DNA of 64,000 nucleotides from Adiantum capillus-veneris (GCA_014529385.2 CM043967.1:7594501-7658500); one strand, 5' to 3'; shown: positions 43,601 through 53,386, counted from the first letter of the stretch. Notes: generated by a model not told the origin, from the letters alone. Program-made: numbers and translations.

Positions 43601-45700
43601 AGACTCCCCTTTAAGCTTTACATCCAGAATGTGAGTCTTTCCCCTGCTCTGTACAGTGATCTTTTTGTTGTAGGCATCCATGATTCCCTGTACACGAAAC
43701 AACCAAGGAATACCTAACAACACATCACATCCGTCCAGTGGCATGATGTAAAATTCTTCAGCATCTACATAGGACTGGATATGTAGACGCAACTTTCCAA
43801 TGATGGGTGTCACAGCCTCTGTATGGCCAGGACATGCCAAACCTGCCTCTGCTGTATACCCCATCTCTTCAGGTCTGATTCCCAACTTTGAAGCCAATTC
43901 TGGGGAAATGAAGTTGGCTTTGGCACCTGGATCAAAGAAGCTAAGCACTGTTTGATCCCTAACCTTTCCCCATGCTCTGCAAAGCTCACTTGCATCTGAA
44001 TTTGGCTTGTCGCCCACCATATCTGGCACTAGACCAGCCATGGGCTTCTTTCCTTTCTTGTCTTCCTTGTCTTCAGAATCAGCTGGCCTTTTCTTTGTAG
44101 GACAATTGTAAGCAATGTGGCCAGGCTGCTCACATATAAAGCATTTGTTCTCTGTCCTCAGGACCTTCTTTTGCTCTTCTGACTTGCGAGGAAAACGTCT
44201 TTTCCATTTCTTTGCTGGTCCTTTTTCTGATTCAGCCGTAGCTTTGTCTTTCCCTGCGTTGGCTGACTCCTGAGTCCCTTTAGGAGCCTCATTGGGAACG
44301 TGCTTCTTGGCTGAATTTTTCTTGCCTGATCCTGCCTTGACGCCAGTGTTAAATTCACAATCTTCTCCCTTGAGCAAACCATTGCCAGTGTTTGCTACCT
44401 CGATGAGCTGCGTCAAAGTAGTGACTTTTGTCTTCGTGCAGTATTTTCTCAATCCTTTAGGTAGGCCACAACAGTATTTTTCAATCTGTTCTGTCAATGG
44501 CACAAACCTATAGGAAGTTACTGGAAGTAGAGCTTTCCAAAACTTCCGATTGTAATCATCCAGATTTCTGCAAGTGGCAGCATTTAGCTGGTGCCATTCT
44601 GTCATGACATCTGCTTCGAAATCATCAGATAACCATGCTGCTGCAAAAATCTGCTTGAAGTAAATCCATGTGGACGGAGCTTGCCCTTGAAGCAATAAAG
44701 TTGTCCACCATTGTCCCGCATTCCCTGTCAAGAAAGTGGCTGCCTTGCGGACCTTTGAAGCCTCTGTAAAGTTTCCCCCTGCATAGGCCTTATCAAACTG
44801 CTGGAGGAATGAGAGAGCCTTCTTCCTGTCATCAAACCCTGTAAAGGTCGTGAATGACACACCTTTGCCACCTTCTTTGTACGGAGTTGGCCTCTCCAGC
44901 GGCGTTAAATTGTCATATGGAAGTGACTGAAACATGGGAACACTATTAGGGTTCATCTGTGTTCCTTGGCCGCTATTAACTTGACCTGGAAATGCCATAT
45001 TTGGCTGCTGATTTGTAATTCCAGCCATACCAAAATTTGCTTGTGGCATCCCAAATTGTCCCTGAGTGCTTTGAAACCCTGGTTGCATACCCATGACACT
45101 GTACATGGGGTTAGGCATCATCGTTTGAGCACCCGCAAACACTGTTCCTGGCGTATAAAACTGATTTCCAGGTGCATGACCAGCCATGCTTTGGAATACG
45201 GATCCACCTCCAAAATAGCCAGGGTGTACTGAAGGTGGTGGGAAGACCTGTTGCATAGCCTGTAGGTTGCTTCCCTGCCCATTAGAACCAGCTATAGGCG
45301 GTTGAAAGGTGGCGGGCTGAATTGGTACAGCTTGAAAAACTGGCATCTCAGCCACCTGTTCTTGCACCTTAGGCATACGTTGTGGAGACTGCATGTTCTC
45401 CGTCAAGTGTAAAGGTGTTTCCATTGACTCTGCGGTATGAATCACCTGTGCTCGAGCCTTAACAGGCTTTTGAATATGATCCAGTGACCCAACTTGCTGA
45501 GACGGAACCGGAGGTTGCAGAAAGGCTAAAAACCTCGGATTCTGCATTACTTGTGTGAACATAGTCACAGCAGTAGCCAACTGGGTCCTGAATATATCAT
45601 CATCAGTCTGTGGTGGTCTTGAGGACTCACCCACTTCATGTGTCTGTTGACCCTGTGAAGAGGAAACCTCTTCAGTCACATCATCTGGTCTGTCAGCCAT
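40637..45700 (-). CDS. Intact gag-pol polyprotein of a Ty3/gypsy chromovirus (1687 codons)
   Basis: One frame without stop from ATG 45700 to TGA 40637. Approximate residues: Gln/Met/Gly-rich gag N-terminus 1-270; Retrotrans_gag 273-443; CCHC knuckle C520-x2-C-x4-H-x4-C533; protease with F-D-P-G-A at 590-593; reverse transcriptase 820-985 with F-F-D-D at 930-933; RNase H 1075-1185 (C-D-A-C, E-K-E-L, T-D-H-Q); integrase HHCC 1260-1300 and catalytic D1330, D1391, E1427 (D-x60-D-x35-E); GPY/F Y-Y-G-P-F near 1564; chromodomain at about 1633-1665 (A-R-R-Y-L-V-K-F, D-A-K-W). Gag and pol are fused with no frameshift, as in many plant chromoviruses. All expected catalytic residues are present, so it may be active. 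The M-A-D start is the first ATG; an upstream in-frame stretch of 17 codons has none. Confidence 0.96.
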   Translation of the reverse strand: MADRPDDVTEEVSSSQGQQTHEVGESSRPPQTDDDIFRTQLATAVTMFTQVMQNPRFLAFLQPPVPSQQVGSLDHIQKPVKARAQVIHTAESMETPLHLTENMQSPQRMPKVQEQVAEMPVFQAVPIQPATFQPPIAGSNGQGSNLQAMQQVFPPPSVHPGYFGGGSVFQSMAGHAPGNQFYTPGTVFAGAQTMMPNPMYSVMGMQPGFQSTQGQFGMPQANFGMAGITNQQPNMAFPGQVNSGQGTQMNPNSVPMFQSLPYDNLTPLERPTPYKEGGKGVSFTTFTGFDDRKKALSFLQQFDKAYAGGNFTEASKVRKAATFLTGNAGQWWTTLLLQGQAPSTWIYFKQIFAAAWLSDDFEADVMTEWHQLNAATCRNLDDYNRKFWKALLPVTSYRFVPLTEQIEKYCCGLPKGLRKYCTKTKVTTLTQLIEVANTGNGLLKGEDCEFNTGVKAGSGKKNSAKKHVPNEAPKGTQESANAGKDKATAESEKGPAKKWKRRFPRKSEEQKKVLRTENKCFICEQPGHIAYNCPTKKRPADSEDKEDKKGKKPMAGLVPDMVGDKPNSDASELCRAWGKVRDQTVLSFFDPGAKANFISPELASKLGIRPEEMGYTAEAGLACPGHTEAVTPIIGKLRLHIQSYVDAEEFYIMPLDGCDVLLGIPWLFRVQGIMDAYNKKITVQSRGKTHILDVKLKGESIPTVSASAITSVMKKHLSAYLVFAREVSDCDESNLSVLDKERSMFLQQYSDCFSDSLPSQLPPERPEDHAIDLVPGCSPPNKPPYRVSAAQQKEIMGQVQELLEKGLIQPSSSPFCSPVLLVQKKDGSWRMCIDYRALNKNTIKNRFPIPRIDDIMDKLEGAAMFSRIDLKSGYHQIRIRSEDVHKTAFRTTFGLYEFLVMPFGLTNAPATFNRMMDRIFRPHQQFVGTFFDDMIVYSKNEEEHRHHLAIVFKELRSHRLLINAKKSEFFLEEIHFLGHIVSKDGVRMDPAKVEAIKSWPNLKTVHDVRSFLGLCSYYRRFIRNFAEIASPLHALQKKAVTFRWTQKEISAFNLLKEKMTSDPVIVLPDLRKSFVVQCDACGSSIGAVLMQDGRVVAYESRILQGPEMTMQVYEKELLAVIHALLSWKHYLLGADFVVQTDHQTLRYFLTQTKLSEKHMRWANILSMFHFQIVHVEGKKNVVADALSRKPQISAVSIPYHHELDDMREQYANDEDFARVFEQLMDGQRHEHYLLKDGFMMMHGRLCVTKPLRRKVMEESHVPPYAGHRGIDATVKAVETFFYWPTLKRDVDAFVRECLICQKVKFDRQKAPGLLQPLPIPDKPWESIAMDFIFDLPRTQTGNDGIWTIICRFSKQAHFIPVRKKIKPDQMARLFMSNIFKYHGMPQSIISDRDPRMTSLFWKGLFENMGTTLKFSSSFHPQTDGQSEEANSTVLDLLKCYVSEHKGKWEQYLPLVEYAYNNTVHSSTGKAPFEIVEGGKKVPPILHTKDKIFEADKYVQDMDEMYKKVKVALERTQAKQKKAADRHRREVVYSLGDWVLLRFEKARLKKMKGKERLFPKLSMRYYGPFQVCDIISDVAYRLKLPDSWKIHNAFHVSLLRPYVGDVPEDMPAEDQPEVEELDEILLPEQILAHKERKVKGTVARRYLVKFRNYPPMDAKWMEEGELAESPTVLSLYLEAFDLQPTLTP

Positions 45701-45808
45701 AATTGCAATTCCCTGTGTCTGGTCTATGATCCCCTGTGTCTTCAAGTCCAAAACTGACCAAGGCTCACTTCTATGGGAAAAAGTGATTTAATCCCGTCGA
45801 TGGAACCA
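45701..45808 (-). other. Element 4 leader and primer binding site
   Basis: The PBS is 45791-45808, reading TGGTTCCATCGACGGGAT on the minus strand directly after the LTR. The leader to the ATG is about 90 bases. The site is not the usual initiator-Met PBS. Confidence 0.75.
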
Positions 45809-47285
45809 TGAAACCGGCCTGTTTGATCCAAAAAGGGCGGTAGACTTTACTTTAAACCTTGATTTAGCTTTCACCCATTATTAGTCGTCTATTTTACCTG
45901 TACTTTCAAGACACATCAAAGGGGAGAGGGATACAGGCTGCTAGATTGCACCTGTATGAGTAGACAGACACCAGATTGGCCCCTAACTTAGGCGCCCCTT
46001 TCGGTATTTCTTTATTGTTCAAAAGAGGGAATAAACGCTGTGGTTCCTACAAGCTGCCCCGCACAAACTCGGCTGAATTTCCACTGTTCCAGCCCGATTT
46101 CGGCAGCATAACTGTACTAGAACCCTTCACGGTCAGTATTCCCACGCATTGACTGACTTTCCCGACGCATACGGGCACTTTGCAAAACCTGGCGAGAATC
46201 TGCAGCACGCTGAATTCTCTGTTTTCAGCCCTGAAAATGCGCCAGATCGCCTGTACAGCGGTCCCCTTGCGTCCCCGAACCTCTTGGGGGTATTAGGGTC
46301 CGTTTAGGGCCAAAACCCTAAACCTGCAAAAATACACAGCAGGCTGTAATTCACTGTTTCGGGCTCCGTTTCGCGTGCCGGTCGCATCCCGAGCAAGTCC
46401 TCGAGCTCCCGCACCTGTAGGGCTACTTGCCCTTTGAATCGGACGAGATTTCTGGCGTGAAACCTCTCCGAATTCACCTGTACCTGCGGGGGGATTAGCC
46501 GCTAGCTAATCCAGTACCTGTGCAAGAGGCTCTTGCCTCGGCAATCGCGCATGAACCCACACAACTGTACATTGGTCAAATGAAGAGCCCACTAGAGGGG
46601 CATAACATACTACCAAAGGGGAGAGAGAGGGCAGTGCGTAGCGTGCAGGGCATCACTCCTGGCACCGCACTGTGCATAAGAGGGAAAGCAAGCACTCCAT
46701 AGCTCTTAACCTGTGACAGAGACTTGCAAAATGAGCCTCCCAACTATAAATCACGTTTTTGCCTTCTCTATAAGTAGTAAACTGGCCTCAGAGTGCCAAG
46801 TGTCACTCATTTGTGCATTTTCCCGCTTTAGACCCTCGGGTCTAAAAATATCTCACCTGCAGCCTCTGTTGACTTGGCCACAGAGTAACAAAATGATCCC
46901 CATGTCAAACTGCACGTAATGACGCGAAGACATTTTCAGGTCCCAAAATAGCAGTTCCCTAAATTTTAGGAGATGCTTCCATTGTATCAGCCTAGGTCAT
47001 CCGACCCTCTTTGTACACTGTGGCCACATCCAGAACTGAAATGTAGCCTCTGTAGCAAAGGATTCCACTTTGGCTAGTCAATGACCCCACTTGGCTAACC
47101 ATAGTCCTTGTCCAACCTTAGTGCTCTCTTGCCCTCAGGCCTGGACTCCCTCTGGACAGTTCCACACTAGCTATGCAATGCAGGGCAGTTAGATTTCCCG
47201 AGGGGTGTTTCCAAAAAGTGAAAGTAAATAGATGATAAGAAAGAAATCAACAAAAAGGATAGATAGTAGTCACACGCTGGTGACA
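45809..47285 (-). repeat. 5' LTR of element 4 (1477 bp)
   Basis: Identical in length to 38587-40063. It holds the palindromes GGATTAGC-n5-GCTAATCC (46492-46512) and GCAAGAG-n-CTCTTGC (46522-46536), and the shared AATAAAG block in reverse near 46000-46020. The promoter should lie here but I cannot place a convincing TATA box. Confidence 0.96.
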
Positions 47286-47290
47286 CTGTG

Positions 47291-47458
47291 TGCAACCAGA
47301 GGATATGCATCTACACTAAGTGACTGGGCATGCATGGTCTACGAATAGACTCACAAAAGTGCCAGATCACTTCTAACTCTAGACTGACTGGACTGACCGA
47401 ACCCTGATCATGTTGTAGCTTGTCCACGGATACATAGGGTTGGATGTGTCACATGACA
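47291..47458 (-). repeat. Solo family-B LTR, right part
   Basis: Completes the LTR that begins at 37449: it matches the last ~165 bases of copy 2 (26280-26447). It is followed by GGGGG. Confidence 0.9.
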
Positions 47459-47469
47459 GGGGGTGGCGG

Positions 47470-48290
47470 GACCAACACTCTAACCAAATTGTGTTCCAGA
47501 CACTCTAACCTGGTTGGACACCCATGTTCCCATACATAGGGTTAACCATGTCTGTTTGCATTGTCCCGAACACATTCCCTGGCATAAACCGGTGGAAGGT
47601 CCAGCCATAGCTTGAAACACTGAACCACCTCCAAAATAACCAAGGTTTGAAGTAGGTAAGGGAAAGGTCCGATGCATAGCATGTTCATTACTCCCTTGAC
47701 CATTCACAAATTTCTTGTCTAGCTAAAGCAAATTGCTTGGGATTATTGGACACCGCTGGTTGCTTAACCACATGGGCTTTCCCTCGAGCGTGCATGACAC
47801 TAAATTACCGGTACTATTTTCCACCTATAAGATACATAAGCATAAGTTCAAATGGATTTCTGACGCTTCGAATTGTATCTTTACTGATATGACCAAAGAT
47901 ATCAAAATTTGCCTTGGATTAGTTCTAGCTGAGTTTGAACTTATCTGTGCCAAAAAAAAGAAAAACCATGACTTCCTACAAATTTAGTACAACCCCTTCT
48001 GGTTAACAAGAAATTCCACTGAGGTTTCTCTTAACCTCCCAAAACAAATCTTCCACATTTTTTCCCTATGTTGGGGCTTGAAAACCCACTGTCGGAGCCT
48101 GAAATTCCTGTATAGGAGCCAGTAAGAACTCCTACATCCTTGGGTTGTTAGCCAACTGCTGAAACATTTCCATGCAGCTACGCAGTTGAGCTTTGAACAA
48201 CCTGTCCTCTTCTTGAAGAGTTGAAGGAACTTTCTCTGTGCCGCGTGAGGAAGATCCCTCTTCAGGTACTTGGTCTCTTTTCTCCGTCAT
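47470..48290 (-). pseudogene. Family-C gag remnant
   Basis: The minus strand from ATG 48290 reads M-T-E-K-R-D-Q-V-P-E-E-G, matching the gag start of element 3, through Q-E-E-D-R-L-F-K-A-Q-L and then stops near 48135. At 47707-47480 the Gly/Gln/Met-rich part returns (G-Y-F-G-G-G-S-V-F-Q-A-M). About 47799-47988 does not match gag and may be a small insertion. It is cut at 47458 by the solo family-B LTR. Confidence 0.8.
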
Positions 48291-48392
48291 AACGATTTCT
48301 CCGCCATAACGACAAGCTCTGTGTTGCTTTCACCCACAATAATCCACGCCGCACTTTTTGAAGAAAAAGTGACTATCCCGTGGATGGAACCA

Positions 48393-49743
48393 TATAACTG
48401 GCCTGTACAGAGTAGAGGGCGGTACTATTTCATTTACCTGTTAACTTTACACACAACACTGGGAAGAAAAGAGAACACAGATGCGTCCAACAACTAGAAT
48501 GTCACTGCGCACACAAGACCGACACCCAATCGGCCCCAAAGACTTGCGCCTCTTTTAGTATTTCTTTATTCGATTGAAAATAGACGATTTGCACACTTAG
48601 ATCACACTCTCACAAAGCTGTCCATACTTGGTGAAGGCTGAAAACGCAGGTTTCCAACCTGATTTCGGCAGCATATTGGCGCCAGAACCCATGTAGGTCA
48701 AAAGTACCCGTCTAGGAAGGAATCTCTTTCAATTTAAGAGCTTTGTGGTGAGCTGTAACAGAATTTCGGCATGCTGAAATTCCCTGTCTTGTCACTGTCA
48801 GGTGCCCAAAACCCTGTACATGCATCCCAAGGATTTCCTAGGTCTCCCTTGGCGTTCTCTTGCAGTTTTAAACCTGCAGAAAAACACAGCAGGCTGTAAT
48901 TCTCTGTTTTGGATTGTTTTTAGTGGAGTGAACACACTGCCTGTCCCAAGCTCTCCCGCATGCAATGGGACAGTTCCCCTGTAAATTGGACGAGTTTTCA
49001 CACGAGAAAACTCTCCAAATTCGCATTCTTTCGCGATGGAACTGTGCATACCTGTGGGGGATTAGCAATTAGCTAATCTGGTTCCTAATTAGAAGTCTCT
49101 TGGCTTGGCAAACGCGCATGATTATCTGAGTAGCTCAACTAGTGGGGCATTATGAGGGGCATTATGAAATGTGCAAAGGGGAATGAGAGATGCGTGAGAG
49201 TAGATCATCGTGCTACATGAGACAAAGGAGATGGCAAGCTTTCTATTAAAGTTGTGAACCTGCACCCACTACTCACACACACACTGAAAGTCATGTTGAA
49301 GCAATAATCAACCTCCACATCAAACTCGGCGCCGCCCTCTTGCTGAGGTGTCCTGCAGGTGCCTCTCCTTTTGCCAAGTGTCCATCTTGCCCCTTTGAGT
49401 TAATTCCCTAGTTCCCACCAACTTATAAAGTTGTAAGTGACTTGCTGAGTGGCCCAAATACCTTTTGGCGCACACAGGCTTTCATACTCATCAAAATTCA
49501 GTGCTAACTGGCTCGACCAGTCCCAAACCGACTGACCTATACTCCCGATGTGAGAAACCTGCCTAGCTGTAGCCGTTTCACACTGGCCATGCAATGTCCA
49601 CTTACACCTTTTCAAGGGTTTTGGGAAAAACAAGTAAATTTTTTTTAAAAATGTAGCACATATTTAGAGAACGCAACAAGAAATAAAGAAATGTAGTACA
49701 TATTTAGAGAAGGCAACAAGAAAAAATACACCTCCTGGTGACA
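48393..49743 (-). repeat. Family-C 5' LTR, reverse orientation (1351 bp)
   Basis: TATAACTGG to CACCTCCTGGTGACA on this strand. A PBS (TGGTTCCATCCACGGGATA in reverse, 48374-48392) adjoins its left end, so it is the 5' LTR of the minus-strand element whose gag is at 47470-48290. Its right flank GTAGC sits inside LINE sequence (compare GTAAC near 60913), so the element landed in a LINE copy. Confidence 0.88.
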
Positions 49744-50060
49744 GTAGCTCTGTCTCTGGCTCTATATGACACAACTGGCATATCCTGGCCTCTGCTGGTA
49801 CTCTCCTAAATGTGCCAATCTCAAGTCTCAATCTCTAGCTGATGCAATGATGTGCGCATCTGACCAATAGCACATCGTATCCCATAGGATAAATGAGTGT
49901 CCATATAGGTCGGTCCGATCACATATCCATCCTGTGTTAGTTGGCGAAGATGTTCTCTATAGAAAGCCATCTTCGTGCCCAACTCTTGGCTCGGTTGTAT
50001 CCATGTGCTTCTGGTATAAATCTTGCCCAGAGTCTCCATTTGTGCTATGAACTCTTTGTC
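49744..50060 (-). pseudogene. LINE 3' fragment (zinc-knuckle tail)
   Basis: Closely matches 60913-61190, where the minus strand encodes the C-terminal zinc-knuckle region of a LINE. It has frame breaks and is cut at its left end by the family-C LTR. Confidence 0.7.
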
Positions 50061-50215
50061 TCCTAGCTAAAATTGTTTTTTATACATTGTGCAAAATCAA
50101 GCTTTCTAAGAGGCCTCATAAAGGTAGCCACATTGTGGCAATGGTTACATTATGGGGCGTGTGTGTAATGAGCCTACCTTAATGGGGCTGCGTGCGTTTT
50201 TTTGCAGGTGTGTGT

Positions 50216-50216
<1 letters not shown>

Positions 50217-50291
<75 letters not shown>
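50217..50291. repeat. (AG)37 microsatellite
   Basis: 75 bases of pure AG, immediately upstream of the plus-strand LINE reading frame. Confidence 0.97.
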
Positions 50292-50294
<3 letters not shown>

Positions 50295-50295
50295 T

Positions 50296-51693
50296 CACAT
50301 TGATTGGGTTGCTTGGGACTCTGGCCCTGCTGCCTCTATGCGGTTGTTTCATGAGACAGGTATGCTGGATGCAGATTTTGTGGCAGAACATTATGACATT
50401 GGTCGCGGGGTGACAGACAGACTGCTTGAGATTGACTCCGCCGTTCCTTCACAATGGGATGAAGTCATGCGAGGCACGGTTCAGATGCCTCCACATTGTG
50501 GCTGGGAAGGCCTCTTTGCTCAGAGCACTCTCTTATTAGTTCGTTTAGACACCATGTTGTTCACAGTTGATACTGACTACTCCCAGGGGATTCATGCTAG
50601 ATTGACATATGATACCACCTCTTCGCACCTTGTCTACCCCGGCGCTCGATGGGAGGCCATACGAGTAGTTGGCTCCCGCGGGAAGCGTCGTTGTGTTGAC
50701 CCCCGTTTCGCTTCCGTTGATGCCGCACTCTGGAGGCTTTGGGTGTGGGAGGGTCGTGCCCTATCTCAGCTTTATTGGGACCCAGGAGAGTGGCATTGGC
50801 CTCACTCTAACCTCACCGGTGCACCTGTATCATTCTTTGAGTACACTGTCAGAATTGGAAGATTAGCATTGATGAGACAGCACCCAGGTCAGCCCACTCG
50901 TATGCGTTTCTGGTTACATTCAGGTCTCTCCCATGCCTATCTACAGCAGTTTTGGTCAGCCATCTGGGATTTACATGCGGCTCGTCGTATTTCTTTTTTC
51001 ATGTGGATGATTGCACATGCAGGACTTCTAGTTGGGACTTGGCTAGCTACTATGGGTCATGATCCGTTATGTACTCGCTGTCCTTTGTGACTACTTGAGT
51101 CACCTGTACACTGTCTTTGGTCATGCTCAACTTCTCATGTAGTGTGGCTACCAGTTTGCTTTTTACTTAGCAGAGCGGGTGTTCAGCATGGATTTCTCAC
51201 TTGGGGCTCTGTCTCATGGTTGATGCTGATGCCCGGACCGCATCTTTTCTACGAGGGCTCAGACACAGATCCAGCTCTTATGCTTACCTCGACTGGTTAT
51301 CGGCGAGGGACTTTGGCTATGTTACCACAGATTGCTTGGCAGGGGGATTCTCAGACACGTGATGAAGTTTTTTCAGTAATCACTAGCATTACACTATGGA
51401 ATGTTTGGAGAGCTCGTTGTCTTCACATTCTCAGTGCGGCTCCACAACTCCTTCAGGATACCCTCACTGCCATTTGGTTGGACATCATTCACACCCTGAT
51501 TTGGCTTCCTCAGGTACATCTCGAGCAGCCGAGGCTCGACGCTTTGCCTTCCTTCGGCGTTGGGCCCGATCCCCACTCTTCTTCACACTTACAGGTGGCC
51601 AGATTACATGGCATTATGCCCCCCCTCGGTGGTTTCTCCTCCACTCATCACACAGACCACCATGAGATTGTTCTAGTCGAGTTGTCACTATAG
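50296..51693 (+). pseudogene. LINE C-terminal region with zf-RVT-like zinc finger, one stop
   Basis: One frame is open from the AG run to the TAG near 51691 with a single TGA at 51088-51090. Around the stop the text is W-S-A-I-W-D-L...R-R-I-S-F-F-M-W-M-I-A-H-A-G-L-L, then C-T-R-C, and after the stop S-P-V-H-C-L-W-S-C: a CxxC...HxxxxC pattern typical of the zinc-binding domain that follows reverse transcriptase in plant LINEs. The Trp-rich text downstream (I-T-L-W-N-V-W-R-A-R) also matches the usual tail. No RT core is seen on this strand upstream. It could alternatively be a domesticated host gene, but the stop argues against that. Confidence 0.65.
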
Positions 51694-51799
51694 TGGCTCT
51701 CACCCTTACATTCAGCTTGTACACCCCACGTGATAGGCTATTTTGGCATCCGCTGGGGATTATATTGTGCTCAGTAATATACAGCCCTGACTTTTATTG

Positions 51800-51823
51800 A
51801 AAGAGAGAGAGAGAGAGAGAGAG
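51800..51823. repeat. (AG)11 microsatellite
   Basis: Short AG run between the two LINE fragments. Confidence 0.95.
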
Positions 51824-51829
51824 AAGCAC

Positions 51830-52560
51830 TCTTGGCTGCTAGCATGGGGCCCCCTTATAAAAGCATCTAGTCGAATCAAATCTTGACGTAAGTCTAGTGC
51901 TCTTTGCCCGTGGGAGAGAAGGGAGGGTGCGTCCAAGGAGTACTGGAATGGAGGCAGTCTATCCATACTGAAGCCATGTGACTAAAACCATGATGTCATC
52001 TGCCCATACCAGCATGCTGTGTCCTCCTGTAGCGCTAGTTCTCAGAATGACTCAAGGGCTAGTCGAGCATACCTGTCTCTGGGGAGGTCCAATAAATTAT
52101 GCATGAAGGGAAACTGATTTAGTAAGGGTCGTAACTACGAGAGGGGGGGAAGCTAGCTCGGCTGAAATAATCTCATGTGGCACTGAGGCGTGAGCCCGAA
52201 TCAGCCGTGAGATCATAGAGACTAGAGGCCTTTCCATACATCTCCATCCATCAGTGCTACCAGATCTGCCATGGTGGTCCACTGAGGGTCCCCAAATTTG
52301 AACCCCATAAAGCACAGCTGAAGCCACTAGAGTGTCAGAAAGCCACAACTTTGTTTGAGATTCGTGAAATTGGACGTTGCATCCCCTCTCCGGGGAGTCA
52401 AAAATCAACACAATATCCTCAGCATATAATAATAGTGGGATCCATGTCCCTACCAACTGTGCTCCATTATCACCATCCCTCTCAATTTAGTCATCAACCC
52501 CATCCACATACATGCCAAATAGTGTAGGGGATAGCGGACAATCCTGTTTCACCCCAATCG
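51830..52560 (-). pseudogene. LINE reverse-transcriptase fragment
   Basis: Close to 61160-61980 of the right-hand LINE copy. The minus strand reads G-T-W-I-P-L-L-L-Y-A-E-D-I-V-L, where the catalytic Y-A-D-D has become Y-A-E-D, and then A-V-L-Y-G-V-Q-I-W-G-P-S. There is an internal deletion just after the motif and at least one frame break. The HSTIGVKQ-type start of the RT motif is at the right end, where the text changes to a gag-protease remnant near 52560. Confidence 0.75.
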
Positions 52561-53366
52561 TGGAGTGGGCCATTGTAGAGGCACCTTGTCCACTATGCCC
52601 ACTTGGTAGACTCTCCTCTGGTCGGCCAGTGTAACTGTGAAGGGAGCAGGGCGGGTAGGCTGCAGACGTAAAGCCAACATAGTGAACTTCAGCATCAGAT
52701 TGATGCCAGATCCACCATCGACTATGACATTGGAGAATTGGCGCCCAAGAATAGATACAGTGAGACGAGGACTCGTGTAATCAGTGAGGGGAGTGGCGGG
52801 ATAGGAAATCATGTAGGACTGTGAGGGTTGTACAGGGAGGTGCCCGCCACTAGGCCTTGCACGCGGGTACAGAGATTGAATGATTGTAAGGGTGTTACTT
52901 CTTAGATTTGCATCGAGCTTTAGCATGTCGTAGAGGAAACTTGCTGAAAGGTGTTCTTCAGAATAGTTTTTGTTGTAGGCTTCTTGCTTTTGAGCGAATG
53001 GCGAGACTTGGACAAGGGCGAGACTCCTCTTTTCGAGGGCTCCCTTGGCTTCCGCTTTGATCTCTCCTCTGGGGGTGAGGGATGGGATAGAAGCACGGAG
53101 GAGGTCGATTTGCTCCTTAAGCTCTTCCTTTTCTTTCTTCCCTTCTTCTCTCTCCTTCTCTTCTTCTCCTTCCACTTCTTCTCCTTCTCCTTCTTCTTCT
53201 TCCATGCTTCCTTCTCCTTGGTCAATCCTTCGACCTCTTTCTCAAGCTTGTATAGTCGATAAGTGAAGACATTGAGGGTATCTGCGATGCAGGACGTGAT
53301 TTTATCATCTGGCTTGGTCATCTCTGGCGACTTGGTCGTCTCCTCCTTCGAGGCGTTCTTCGGCAT
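52561..53366 (-). pseudogene. gag-protease fragment of another LTR retroelement
   Basis: From ATG 53366 the minus strand gives a Lys/Glu-rich coiled-coil-like stretch (frame shifts near 53200 inside AAG/GAG repeats), then S-F-L-Y-D-M-L-K-L-D, and at about 52780-52570 a retropepsin-like fold: V-S-I-L-G-R-Q-F, I-V-D-G-G-S-G-I-N-L-M, P-F-T-V-T-L-A-D-Q-R. D-G-G-S stands where D-S/T-G is usual, as in some plant gypsy proteases. It joins the LINE fragment at about 52560 with no clear boundary. Confidence 0.6.
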
Positions 53367-53384
53367 GTCGGCACTTTGGGTTTG

Positions 53385-53386
<2 letters not shown>

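Larger units (their letters stand above)
38587..47285 (-). mobile_element. Element 4: complete, apparently intact family-A chromovirus (8699 bp)
   Basis: A full LTR retrotransposon on the minus strand: 5' LTR 45809-47285, PBS 45791-45808, gag-pol 40637-45700 in one frame, PPT 40064-40075, 3' LTR 38587-40063. The target duplication CTGTG is at 38582-38586 and 47286-47290, and the family-B LTR reads on across it. Both LTRs are 1477 bp and I find only two differences (38587-based positions 39390/46612 and 40055/47277, both transitions). It is the youngest insertion in the window. Confidence 0.96.

Noticed and set aside
53000-53366. Nuclear coiled-coil host protein from the Lys/Glu-rich frame
   Set aside because: It shifts frame in the low-complexity part and continues into a retropepsin-like domain, so a retroelement gag is simpler.
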